Shown in pieces: positions 49,259 to 57,703 of a DNA stretch of 64,000 nt. Made by a program: the position numbers and the translations under genes. Numbering within the stretch: position 1 is the first letter of the stretch; each line of letters starts with the position of its first letter. The DNA is from JACVRW01 sp963733885 (lineage in GTDB: Bacteria; Actinomycetota; Thermoleophilia; Solirubrobacterales; Thermoleophilaceae): the NCBI GenBank assembly GCA_963733885.1, contig CAVTES010000004.1:248001-312000 (forward strand). Direction: 5' to 3'. The notes beneath the pieces are model-generated. The model made no database searches. It was not told where the DNA came from and saw only the letters and a program-made list of their open reading frames with translations.

Positions 49259-50056
49259 ATGACAGATACCGCCATTCTCGAAAGCACCAACACAACGGAT
49301 CTCCCGCTCACGGGGCGCGTGGCCGTCGTAACGGGCGCCACCAGCGGCATCGGCGCGGCAACCGCCCGCCGGCTCGCCTCCGGCGGGGCTTCGGTGGCGC
49401 TCGTGGGCCGCCGCGAGGATCGCCTCCGCGACCTCGCCGCCGAGCTCGGCGAATCGACCGACGCGGAGGTCGTGCGGGTCGCGGTGGACGTGAGCAACCG
49501 CGACGCCGTGGAGCGCGCCGCGGGAGCGATTCGCGACGAGCTGGGCCGGGTCGACCTCGTCGTCGCCAACGCCGGCGTGATGCTGCCGGCGCCGTTCGAG
49601 GAGGCCGACACGACCGAGTGGGACCGGATGCTCGACACGAACGTGCGCGGCCTGCTCGCCACGGGCCGGGCCTTCATGCCCGACCTGCTCGCCGCCGCGG
49701 CCGAGGGTGGGCCGGCGGACCTCGTGCACGTCGGCTCGATCGGGGGCCACCAGGTGTTCACCAACTACGGCGTGTACGGAGCGACCAAGGCGGCCGTCGC
49801 GCACCTCACGCGCAACCTGCGCGCAGAGCTCGGCCCGCGGGGCGTGCGCGTGAAGAACGTGGAGCCGGGACTCGTCCGCACCGAGCTGGGCGACCACGCG
49901 TCGGACGCGGATATCCGCGAAGCGCTCGCCACATGGCGGGACGAGGTCGGCCCGCTGCCGGCCGCGGACATCGCCGACGCGATCGCCTTCGCGGTGACCG
50001 CGCCGCCGCGGGTCAACGTGGCTGAGCTGATCGTGCTGCCGACCAGGCAGGGCTGA
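49259..50056 (+). CDS. short-chain dehydrogenase/reductase
   Basis: 265 aa. TGATSGIGAATARRL (NADP-type Rossmann), VVANAG, HVGSIGGHQVFTNYGVYGATKAAVAHLTRNL with the Tyr-x-x-x-Lys active site, and VEPGLVRTEL. Start ATG 49259 fits the divergent arrangement with the MmyB-type regulator. Broad role as an aldehyde or quinone reductase is likely; exact substrate unknown. Confidence 0.92.
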   Translation: MTDTAILESTNTTDLPLTGRVAVVTGATSGIGAATARRLASGGASVALVGRREDRLRDLAAELGESTDAEVVRVAVDVSNRDAVERAAGAIRDELGRVDLVVANAGVMLPAPFEEADTTEWDRMLDTNVRGLLATGRAFMPDLLAAAAEGGPADLVHVGSIGGHQVFTNYGVYGATKAAVAHLTRNLRAELGPRGVRVKNVEPGLVRTELGDHASDADIREALATWRDEVGPLPAADIADAIAFAVTAPPRVNVAELIVLPTRQG

Positions 50057-50099
50057 GCCCGCCCACCGGCCCGTCGGCGGCGGTGTCTCCTTTAGGGCG

Positions 50100-50462
50100 T
50101 CAGGCCTCCCCACGCCGCACTACCAGCGGCAGATCGGGTGCGAGACGTGCCCGGCGGCGACCCGCGGAAGCGCCGTCGTCGCTGTGGCGCATGAGCTGGT
50201 AGCGACGCGTCGTCAGCATGCGCACGGCGTAGGCGCTGGGGGTGAACGGGTCGGCGATGACTGCCCCGCCCTCGAGCGAGGCGGCGGCAATCACCGCTCC
50301 GTCGAGCTCGGCGAGCAGGGCTCGACCGCTAAGCGGAGGTGAGCTGTCGAGCATGGCCAGGTCACGCAAGGTGGCGGCGTCCTCTGGCGTCGCCATCCGG
50401 ATCGTCAACGGCCGGTCATGGGTAGGGAGCGCTCCAAAGGCGTTCGATCGTTCGACTTTCAT
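50100..50462 (-). CDS. hypothetical GNAT-like small protein (120 aa)
   Basis: From ATG 50462: an N-terminal stretch RPLTIRMATPEDAATLRDLAMLDSSPPLSGRALLAELDGAVIAAASLEGGAVIADPFTPSAYAVRMLTTRRYQL (by position) resembles the first strands/helices of GNAT N-acetyltransferases (IRxATPEDAxxLxxLAxLDSxxPLSGxxLxAExDGxxxAAxSLxxGxxxADPF). The C-terminal half of a full GNAT domain is missing, but such short proteins are common in actinobacteria. No acetyl-CoA P-loop is visible. Confidence 0.6.
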   Translation of the reverse strand: MKVERSNAFGALPTHDRPLTIRMATPEDAATLRDLAMLDSSPPLSGRALLAELDGAVIAAASLEGGAVIADPFTPSAYAVRMLTTRRYQLMRHSDDGASAGRRRARLAPDLPLVVRRGEA

Positions 50463-50621
50463 GCGAATGACGCTAGGGCGCCTTTGAGCGCGTGGCATCG
50501 GCAGTACTGCCTATTCGAGTTGCCTATTGGGCCCCGAAGCGGCCAGTCGGTGGAGCTCCGCGCACGCGTGCCCGCCGGCACCGGCGCCCCGCGAACGACG
50601 AGCAATAAGAGGGTGTCAGGC

Positions 50622-50672
50622 GGGGGTCCCTCACGAAAGTGGAGCTATAGGCGTCTTTCGTGTGGGACCCCC
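50622..50672. repeat. palindromic element C (TATAG loop)
   Basis: Arms GGGGGTCCC (50622-50630) / GGGACCCCC (50664-50672), a T/T mismatch, and CACGAAAG (50632-50639) / CTTTCGTG (50655-50662), with the tip TGGAGCTATAGGCGT. The right-hand half (TATAGGC...CGTGTGGGACCCC) matches the neighbouring element D and, more loosely, element A at 32836. Long, stable hairpin in either strand. Confidence 0.75.
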
Positions 50673-50681
50673 CGGCGCCGG

Positions 50682-50730
50682 GGGGTCCGGGAAGAAACGG
50701 CGATATAGCCGCCGTTTCTTGTGGAACCCC
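50682..50730. repeat. palindromic element D (TATAG loop), tandem to C
   Basis: Inner arms AAGAAACGGCG (50692-50702) / CGCCGTTTCTT (50710-50720) with loop ATATAGC; outer GGGG (50682-50685) / CCCC (50727-50730). It is a diverged tandem copy of element C: both carry TATAG in the tip and TTTC(G/T)TGTGG(G/A)ACCCC on the right. The paired bases differ between the copies while pairing is kept. Confidence 0.75.
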
Positions 50731-50779
50731 TGGCGAACGGGCACCGACCCCGCCTCGCCGGCGCGGCGGCGCCCCGCCC

Positions 50780-52561
50780 TCAGAGCCCCACGATCCCCCG
50801 CAGCACCTCCTCCAGCGAGCGCGGGTCCACCCCGTATTCGCGCTGGTAGGCGCGGCGGGACTCGTCGTCGAACAGCGCCAGCACCAGCTCCTCGCGCGAG
50901 GAGCCGAACTCGCAGGCGGCGCGGTCCAGCGCGCCCAGCGCGACGTCCTCGGCGGCCCCTTCCACGCCGCCGACGGACCTTCGTTCGCGGTCCTCGCAGG
51001 GGTCGGCTATCTCGACGGGCTCGGGCTCCAGCTCGGTCCGCGCGAGCGCGTAGACGCCCGGCACCGCCAGCGCCATCACCAGTGCGGCGCCGATGGCTCC
51101 GGCCCGCAGCCCGCGCCGGCGTCCGGGCAGCAGCACGATCGCCGCGAGCAGCGCCATCGCTCCTGTGATCGCGAACGCGGGGCTGAAGGCGGCGTCAACC
51201 GCGGCCAGCACGATCTCGTCGAGCTCGTCCGCCAGCTCGTCCAGCTCGCCGCGCAGGTCCTCCGGTGAGGTGCTGCCTCCGAGCCGCTCGTTGAGCTCGT
51301 CCAGCAGTCCGCCGCCGTACTGGTCCTCGAGCTCCTCCAGGCCGCCCAGCAGTCCGCCCGTGTCGCCGCCGAGCTGGCCCTCGAGCTGCTCCAGGCGGCT
51401 GAGCAGGTCGCGGTCTTCCCGGCCTACGCGGCGGCGCTCGCGGGCCACCGCCTGGGCGAGGGCGTCGCGCGGGTCCTCGGTCTCGATCTCGGCGAAGAGG
51501 CGCGGCGCCAGGGCGATCTTGTCCGTGGGCGGCAGGGCCGAGTCGAGGACCACGGCGGTGCCCCGCTCGCGGGCGAGCTCCACCTGCTCGTCGAGCTCGG
51601 CGGCCACGATCGGCGCCAACGCGACCAGCGCGAGCGTGATGCCGGCGTGCCGCAGCGAGAGCAGCGCCGCCGCCTGGCCGCGCGTGCGCTCCGGGAGGAG
51701 GTCGCCGGCCAGCGCCGGGAAAGCCATGCCCATGCCCACACCGGCCAGGAGCTGCGGGACGATCGTCCAAAGCGCGGACGCCTCCGGAAGCAGGGCGAGG
51801 CAGGCGATGCCGCCGGCCACGAGCAGGCAGCCCGCCACCGCACGCGTGGCGGCCGGCGCACGCAGGAAAGAGCCCGCCACGGCCGCGACCGGGAGCACGC
51901 TCACGGCCGCAGCAGCGGCCAGCGGCTCCACGCTCCAGCCGCTGATCAGAAGGAGGACCAGCAGGAACACGACCGCCGTGAGCGCGCCCGACAGCAGGGC
52001 GAGCGCGATCGCCGCCAGGACGTCGCGCCGGGGCAGCCGCGCGCGCTCGCGCACCACCGGGACGGCCGCGCCAAACAGCGCCGGCGCGGCCGCGAGCGCC
52101 ACGGGAGCCTGCGCGATGAAGATCGCGCGCCAGTCGAACAGCTCCGTCAGGAGGCCGCCGAGCGCCGGTCCGGCGGCCGTTCCCGCCACGGCCGCGCCGA
52201 TCCACACGCGGCGTCCAGCGGCGCCTCCCTCGAGGGCGTCGAACGCGGCGGTCAGCAGCGCCGCCCCTCCCAGCGCCTGAAGCGCGCGCATCACGAGCAG
52301 CAGCTCGAGCGAATCCGCGCTCGCGCACCCGATCGAGGCCGCCGCGAACAGCAGCGCGCCGGCGGCGCCGGTCGAGCGCCCGTGGAGCGCCGCGGACAGC
52401 GGCAGTGCAAGCGCCAGCACCGCCGTGTAGACCGCGATCACGGCGGCGACCCCCTCGACGGTGGTATCCAGCTCGAGCAGGATCGGCGGCAGGGCCAGGG
52501 TGACCACGGCCGCGTCCGCCAGGACGAGGCCGGATGCGACGGCGATCAGCGCACGCTTCAC
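50780..52561 (-). CDS. MFS transporter with large periplasmic insertion and C-terminal tail
   Basis: 593 aa from GTG 52561. At least twelve hydrophobic helices of a drug-H+ antiporter-like MFS protein (motif region LVMRALQALGGAALLTAAFDALEG; GPALGGLLTELFDWRAIF). Between helices, residues about 335-450 form a long Glu/Leu-rich soluble insertion (SRLEQLEGQLGGDTGGLLGGLEELEDQYGGGLLDELNERLGG) likely to form a coiled coil outside the membrane, and another soluble domain (about 520-593) ends the protein. Both are unusual in MFS exporters. It shares a palindromic promoter with the MMPL gene. Confidence 0.85.
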   Translation of the reverse strand: MKRALIAVASGLVLADAAVVTLALPPILLELDTTVEGVAAVIAVYTAVLALALPLSAALHGRSTGAAGALLFAAASIGCASADSLELLLVMRALQALGGAALLTAAFDALEGGAAGRRVWIGAAVAGTAAGPALGGLLTELFDWRAIFIAQAPVALAAAPALFGAAVPVVRERARLPRRDVLAAIALALLSGALTAVVFLLVLLLISGWSVEPLAAAAAVSVLPVAAVAGSFLRAPAATRAVAGCLLVAGGIACLALLPEASALWTIVPQLLAGVGMGMAFPALAGDLLPERTRGQAAALLSLRHAGITLALVALAPIVAAELDEQVELARERGTAVVLDSALPPTDKIALAPRLFAEIETEDPRDALAQAVARERRRVGREDRDLLSRLEQLEGQLGGDTGGLLGGLEELEDQYGGGLLDELNERLGGSTSPEDLRGELDELADELDEIVLAAVDAAFSPAFAITGAMALLAAIVLLPGRRRGLRAGAIGAALVMALAVPGVYALARTELEPEPVEIADPCEDRERRSVGGVEGAAEDVALGALDRAACEFGSSREELVLALFDDESRRAYQREYGVDPRSLEEVLRGIVGL

Positions 52562-52577
52562 GCGACAGGTTGTACCG

Positions 52578-52617
52578 GGTGCGGATACCCGCACCGGTGG
52601 AATGAGCTATCCGCACC
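52578..52617. promoter_or_regulatory. inverted-repeat operator shared by two divergent exporters
   Basis: GGTGCGGATA (52578-52587) and TATCCGCACC (52608-52617) form a perfect 10-bp inverted repeat; a third copy of the heptamer CCGCACC is at 52589-52595, so GGTGCGG/CCGCACC also pairs locally. It lies 16 bases upstream of the MFS start and 56 bases before the MMPL start. This is the layout of a TetR/MarR-type operator controlling both pumps. No matching regulator gene is beside it. Confidence 0.6.
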
Positions 52618-52673
52618 GCCGAACACGTGCAGGCCGCATTGGAGCGGGACCCGCTGAATTCCAAGCTCTCCCC

Positions 52674-54914
52674 ATGCGAAACGCATCCGACAAGAACATC
52701 GCGGCGCGCGCAGGCCGGTGGAGCGCGCAACACCGCAAGAAGGCAATCGTCGGCTGGCTCGTCTTCGTGATCCTCGCCGTCTTCATCGGCGGTTCGGTGG
52801 GCACGCAGACGCTCGACGACGACGACTACCAGATCGGCGAGTCCGGCCGCGCCGACTCGGTCCGCTCCGACCACTTCCCAAACAAGGAGGACGAGAGCGT
52901 CCTCGTCCAGAGCCAGAACGGGGCTCGAACCAACGATCCGGAGTTCCGGCAGGTCGTACAGACCGTCGTCGCCCGGCTCGAGACCACGCAGAACGTCCGC
53001 AACGTCCAGAGCCCGTACGCCGAGGACAGCCAGGGCGCCCTCTCCGAGGACGGCAAGTCCGCCCTCGTGACGTTCGACCTCCCCGGCGAGGACGCCGACA
53101 AGAAGGTCGAGCCGTCGCTCGCCGCGGTCGCCGCGATCGACAAGCAGGAGTCGAGCTTCCGCGTCGAGCAGTTCGGCGGCGGCAGCGCGGACAAGGCCCT
53201 CAGTGAGGCCTTCGAGGAGGACTTCCAGAGGGCCGAGGTCACCTCGCTGCCGATCACTCTGATCATCCTGATCCTTGCTTTCGGCGCGCTACTTGCCGCC
53301 TTCGTACCTCTGGTGCTCGCGATCACCGCGGTCGCCGCGGCGATCGGCCTGATCGGCCCGATCAGCCAGCTCATGCCGATGGAGGAGTCGGTCAACTCGG
53401 TCGTGCTCCTGATCGGCCTGGCCGTGGGCGTCGACTACTCGCTGTTCTACCTGCGCCGTGAGCGCGAGGAGCGGGCGCGCGGGCGCTCGGAGGAGGCCGC
53501 GCTGGAAGCGGCGGCCGCCACCTCGGGCCGCGCGGTGCTGGTTTCGGGCATCACCGTGGTCGCCGCGATGGCGGGCATGTACTTCGGCGGCGCAGGCACC
53601 TTCACCTCGTTCGCCACGGGCACGATCCTCGTGGTGGCGATCTCGGTGATCGGCTCGCTGACAGTGCTGCCGGCGATCCTGTCGAAGCTCGGCGACCGCG
53701 TGAACAAGGGCCGCGTGCCGTTCCTACGGCCCGAGCGGCGCACCGGTGAGCCGCGCATCTGGTCGGCGGTGCTCAACCGGGTGCTCAAGCGGCCGGTCGT
53801 GTCGCTGGTGGCCGCCGGCGCCGTGCTGGTGGTGCTCGCGATCCCGGTGTTCCACATCCACACCGCGGACACGGGCGTGGAGGGTCTCCCGCGCTCGATC
53901 GAGGCCGTACAGACCTACGACCGGATGCAGGCCGCCTTCCCCGGCGAGCAGTTCACGGCCGACGTCGTGGTCGAGGGCAGGAACCTCGACCGGACGGAGA
54001 TCCAGGCGGCCGCCCAGGAGCTGCGGCAGGTCGCGCGCGGATCCGACCAGTTCCACGAGCCCGTGACGGTGGACATGAGCCGTGACGGCCAGGTCGCCGT
54101 GCTCGAGGTGCCGCTCGCCGGTAGCGGTACGAACGACGCCTCGATGAACGCGCTCGAGACGCTCCGCGAAGAGACCGTCCCGCAGGTCATCTCCCCCGCC
54201 GTGAACAGCGGCGAGGTGGTCGGCGTGAGCGGCTTCACCGCCGGCTCGGCCGACTTCAACGAGCTGATGTCCGAGCGGATCTGGTTGGTCTTCGGGTTCG
54301 TCTTCGCGATGGCGTTCCTGCTGCTGATGGTCACGTTCCGCTCGATCGTGATCCCGATCAAGGCGATCGTGCTGAACATCATGTCGGTGGCGGCCGCGAT
54401 GGGCATCGTGACCTACGTGTTCCAGGACGGTCACTTCGAGAACCTGCTCGACTTCGAGTCGACCGGATCGGTCGCGGCGTGGTTCCCGATCATGCTGTTC
54501 GTGATCCTGTTCGGCCTCTCGATGGACTACCACGTGTTCATCCTGAGCCGGATCAAGGAGGCGTTCGACCGCGGCGAGTCGACCGAGGACGCGGTGAGCC
54601 ACGGGATCAAGTCCACGGCCGGCGTGGTGAGCGCGGCGGCGATCGTGATGGTCGGGGTGTTCTCGATCTTCGCGACGCTCTCGTTCATCGACATGAAGCA
54701 GTTCGGCGTGGGCCTGGCGGCCGCGGTCCTGATCGACGCCACCCTGGTGCGCGGCGTGATGCTCCCGGCGGCGATGAAGCTGCTCGGCAAGTGGAACTGG
54801 TACCTGCCGAGCTGGCTCGAGTGGCTGCCGAAGGGCCCCGCCATCGAGGGTTCGCCGGAGCCGGCGAAGCGCGAGCCGCTCGTCCGGCCCGACCCCCGGC
54901 CCGCCGAGGCGTAG
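52674..54914 (+). CDS. MMPL/RND-family transporter
   Basis: 746 aa. Twelve transmembrane helices in two halves, each half led by a soluble domain. Signature helix LLIGLAVGVDYSLFYLRREREE (Asp-Tyr pair) and its partner LFGLSMDYHVFILSRIKEAF; PITLIILILAFGALLAAFVPL precedes. MMPL proteins are proton-driven exporters of lipids, siderophores or drugs. The conserved Asp-Tyr pairs needed for proton flow are intact. It is divergent from the MFS exporter and followed by a strong hairpin terminator. Confidence 0.93.
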   Translation: MRNASDKNIAARAGRWSAQHRKKAIVGWLVFVILAVFIGGSVGTQTLDDDDYQIGESGRADSVRSDHFPNKEDESVLVQSQNGARTNDPEFRQVVQTVVARLETTQNVRNVQSPYAEDSQGALSEDGKSALVTFDLPGEDADKKVEPSLAAVAAIDKQESSFRVEQFGGGSADKALSEAFEEDFQRAEVTSLPITLIILILAFGALLAAFVPLVLAITAVAAAIGLIGPISQLMPMEESVNSVVLLIGLAVGVDYSLFYLRREREERARGRSEEAALEAAAATSGRAVLVSGITVVAAMAGMYFGGAGTFTSFATGTILVVAISVIGSLTVLPAILSKLGDRVNKGRVPFLRPERRTGEPRIWSAVLNRVLKRPVVSLVAAGAVLVVLAIPVFHIHTADTGVEGLPRSIEAVQTYDRMQAAFPGEQFTADVVVEGRNLDRTEIQAAAQELRQVARGSDQFHEPVTVDMSRDGQVAVLEVPLAGSGTNDASMNALETLREETVPQVISPAVNSGEVVGVSGFTAGSADFNELMSERIWLVFGFVFAMAFLLLMVTFRSIVIPIKAIVLNIMSVAAAMGIVTYVFQDGHFENLLDFESTGSVAAWFPIMLFVILFGLSMDYHVFILSRIKEAFDRGESTEDAVSHGIKSTAGVVSAAAIVMVGVFSIFATLSFIDMKQFGVGLAAAVLIDATLVRGVMLPAAMKLLGKWNWYLPSWLEWLPKGPAIEGSPEPAKREPLVRPDPRPAEA

Positions 54915-54939
54915 GCCCGGCCAACACCGGAAGAGCAGT

Positions 54940-54967
54940 GCGGCGCCCGCTACCCGGCGGGCGCCGC
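54940..54967. terminator. bidirectional terminator hairpin
   Basis: GCGGCGCCCGC (54940-54950) and GCGGGCGCCGC (54957-54967) pair perfectly around the loop TACCCG. It lies between the MMPL stop (54914) and the amine oxidase stop, which it overlaps (54950-54952). No T run, but placement between convergent genes supports a terminator. Confidence 0.75.
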
Positions 54968-56336
54968 TCTGTCCGGGGCCGTGCGCCCCTGCTCCTGTAG
55001 GGCGCTCGCGGCCGTCTGGCGGCCCGTGCGCACCGCTCCCTCCATGTATCCGGCCACCCACTGATCCGAACCGCAGACGTAGAACGGCGGCTCGTGGGTT
55101 CCGTGCAGCGGCCCGACGGCCATCACGTCGCCGGGCCGCCAGCTCGTTATGTAGCCCTGGGTGAAGGGGTCGATGCCCCACAGGCGCTCCTGCCACAACA
55201 TCGGATCGAGCGCCTCCTCACCGAACAACCGCGGCCAACTCGCGCAGGAACTCGGTCTTCCGATCCGGGCTCGCGAGGAACGGTCCGAGGCGATCCGGTG
55301 GCGTGAGCGCCGAGAGTATTCCCTCCCTCTGAATCCACACCGACGCCCACACGCCGTCGCTCGTCGCCCCACCCACGTCCCAGAACGACTCGGGGTATGC
55401 CACGACCGTCTTGAACGCGAGCGCGTGGCGCTGGCGGTGAAGCGACTGGAGACGGGCGTCCGACACGCCCGTGATCGCCACATCGCGCAGCGGGCCCACC
55501 GGAAGCGCGCAGACCACGGCTTCGGCGGTGATCTCCTCACCGGAGCGGAGCGTCAAGGTAGATGTGGGATTTGCGATGTCGATGGCCTCCACCACGCAGC
55601 CCAGCCGCACCCGCCCGCCCAGCGCCGCCGCCATCCGGAGCGCCACCGTGGCCGAGCCCTCGGCCACGCGCAGGTGCTCCCAGCGCCGCTCGTCGTAGAA
55701 GCCGTGCGCGCCGGACGCCGCCTCCTTGCGGAGCTGAGCCAGCAGCGAGGTCCGCTCGATCGAGTCGATCGAGAGGGAGCGCGCCATGTGGTCGAGCAGC
55801 CGGATCACGCCCGGCCGGGCGCCCACCGAGCGCAGCCAGTCCCCGACGCTCAGCGCGTCAAGCCGCGCCGCGTCAGGATGGCTCCAGGGATCGTCCGGGT
55901 CGACGCCCCGCGCCAGCGCCGCGAACTCCCCCTCCACCCGCACGAGGTTCGCGCGGTCTGCCTCGTCCATCCACGGCGGGCGCTCCCCCACGGTCACGCC
56001 CCCGTCGGTGCCCCAGGCGGGCGGCAGGTCGATAGCGGTGTAGCTCGGCTCGAGCGTCAGGCCGAGCTCGCCCACCAGCCCCACGTAGGCGCTCATCCAG
56101 TCCGCCACGACCTCGCCGCCGTACTGCACGGGCCGCCCGTCCGGCAGCCACTCCTGCTCCACCCGGCCGCCGGGCCGCTCGCGGGCCTCGAGCACCACCA
56201 CGTCCGCGCCGCCGGCCACCAGATCACGTGCCGCGGCCAGGCCGGCCAGGCCGGCCCCCACGACCGCGACATCGCAGTGGGCGCGCGCGCTGTGCGCGCG
56301 AGCTTGCGAATCTCTTGACTTTGTAGTCAGTCGCAC
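54950..56336 (-). CDS. flavin-containing amine oxidase (frameshifted)
   Basis: About 461 aa after repair. FAD-binding DVAVVGAGLAGLAAARDLVAGGADVVVLEARERPGGRVEQEW; GGEVVADWMSAY; second flavin region in AVVCALPVGPLRDVAIT; the frame changes near 55232, fixed by removing one C from GGCCGCGG (ELARLFGEEALDP), and the protein goes on to WGIDPFTQGYITSWRPGDVMAVGPLHGTHEPPFYVCGSDQWVAGYMEGAVRTGRQTA, the conserved C-terminal FAD region of monoamine/polyamine oxidases. Together with polyamine uptake and aminotransferase genes it probably oxidises imported amines. GTG start at 56336, divergent from the aminotransferase. Confidence 0.85.
56316..56329. promoter_or_regulatory. palindrome in divergent promoter of amine-catabolic genes
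   Basis: TGACT-TTGT-AGTCA lies just inside the start of the amine oxidase and 28 bases upstream of the aminotransferase start. It overlaps a -35-like TTGACT (56315-56320). With two TetR genes nearby in the same locus, it is a candidate TetR operator. Assignment to a particular regulator is guesswork. Confidence 0.4.
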
Positions 56337-56356
56337 GATTGTAATACTTCCCCGCC

Positions 56357-57703
56357 ATGCCCACCCTGGATCACCTCTGGCTGCACTTCACGCAGATGGG
56401 GGAACCCGACGAAATCCCGGTGATCGTCCGCGGCGACGGCTGCTACGTGGAGGACTCGACCGGGAAGCGCTACCTCGACGCGCTCGCCGGGCTGTTCTGC
56501 GTGAACGTCGGCTACGGATTCGGCGAGGAGATGGGTGAGGCCGCCGCGGCGCAGATGCGCGAGCTGCCCTTCGCCATCAACTGGACCTACGCGCACCCGC
56601 GTGCGATGGAGCTGGCCGACGCCGTCGCCGAGCTCACCCCGGGGGACCTCGACCGCGTGTTCTTCGTCTCAGGCGGCTCGGAGGCCGTGGAGGCGGCCTG
56701 GAAGCTCGCCCGCCAGTACCACACCGCGCGCGGCGAGCGGCGCTGGAAGGCGGTCGCGAGGCGCGTCTCCTACCACGGCACCACGATGGGCGCGCTGTCG
56801 ATCAACGGCTGCACCGATCTCCGCACCCCGTTCGAGCCGCTGGTCCCGGACGTGCTCCACGTCTCCAACACGAACCGCTACCACCGCCCGCCCGACGAGA
56901 GCGAGGAGGAGTTCACCCGCTTCCTGCTCGACGACCTCGAGGCCGCGATCGAGCAGGCCGGGCCACGCACCGTGGCGATGGTGATCATCGAGCCGGTCCA
57001 GAACTCCGGCGGGGCGTTCATGCCGCCGGCCGGTTACCTCCAGGGCGTGCGCGAGCTGTGCGACCGCCACGGCATCCTGCTCTGCTTCGACGAGGTGATC
57101 ACCGCCTTCGGCCGCGTCGGGCACTGGTTCGGCGCCCAGCGCTTCGGCGTCGAGCCCGACCTGATCACGTCGGCCAAGGGGCTCTCCTCCGCCTACGCCG
57201 CGATCGGCGCCCTGATCGCGAGCGACCGCGTGATGGAGCCGTTCACCCAGCCCGGCGCGATGTACTCGCACGGGATGACCTTCGGCGGCCACCCCGTGCA
57301 GTGCGCCGTCGCGCTGAAGAACATCGAGATCATGAAGCGCGAGGGGCTGGTGGAGGGCGTGCGCGAGAAGGAGGGCGCGTTCCGTGCGGCGCTCGAGCAG
57401 CTGCTCGAGCTGCCGATCGTGGGCGACCTGCGCGGCTGCGGCTACTTCTACGCGCTCGAGCTCGTGAAGGACAAGGAGACGCGGGAGGGCTTCAGCGACC
57501 TGGAGTGCAACGCGCTGCTGCGGGGGTTCGTCTCCCCTCAGCTGTTCGAGCGCGGCCTGATCTGCCGCGCCGACGACCGCGGCGACCCGGTTGTGCAGAT
57601 CTCCCCGCCGCTCGTGGCCGGACAGGAGGAGTTCGACATCATCGCCGGCACGCTGGGCGCCGTGCTCGAGGAGGCATCATCGGCTTCGATGCGCTTGTCG
57701 TAG
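56357..57703 (+). CDS. class III aminotransferase (polyamine/omega-amino acid type)
   Basis: 448 aa. PLP site: ITSAKGLSSAYAAIGALIAS (Schiff-base Lys), FFVSGGSEAVEAAWKLARQYH (phosphate cup), LLCFDEVITAFGRVGHWFGAQ (Asp). VSYHGTTMGALSIN and MYSHGMTFGGHPVQCAVALKNIEIM fit the subgroup acting on beta-alanine, putrescine or similar omega-amino donors. A PotABCD-type importer and amine oxidase in the same locus suggest polyamine breakdown. It runs straight into the next FAD enzyme gene. Confidence 0.9.
   Translation: MPTLDHLWLHFTQMGEPDEIPVIVRGDGCYVEDSTGKRYLDALAGLFCVNVGYGFGEEMGEAAAAQMRELPFAINWTYAHPRAMELADAVAELTPGDLDRVFFVSGGSEAVEAAWKLARQYHTARGERRWKAVARRVSYHGTTMGALSINGCTDLRTPFEPLVPDVLHVSNTNRYHRPPDESEEEFTRFLLDDLEAAIEQAGPRTVAMVIIEPVQNSGGAFMPPAGYLQGVRELCDRHGILLCFDEVITAFGRVGHWFGAQRFGVEPDLITSAKGLSSAYAAIGALIASDRVMEPFTQPGAMYSHGMTFGGHPVQCAVALKNIEIMKREGLVEGVREKEGAFRAALEQLLELPIVGDLRGCGYFYALELVKDKETREGFSDLECNALLRGFVSPQLFERGLICRADDRGDPVVQISPPLVAGQEEFDIIAGTLGAVLEEASSASMRLS

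Larger units (their letters stand above)
50463..50779. other. 317-bp intergenic region with stacked hairpins
   Basis: No gene is supported. It contains the tandem palindromes at 50622-50672 and 50682-50730 (listed as repeats), joined by a perfect 24-base palindrome at 50665-50688. The first 150 bases (50463-50610) show nothing recognisable. Confidence 0.5.
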
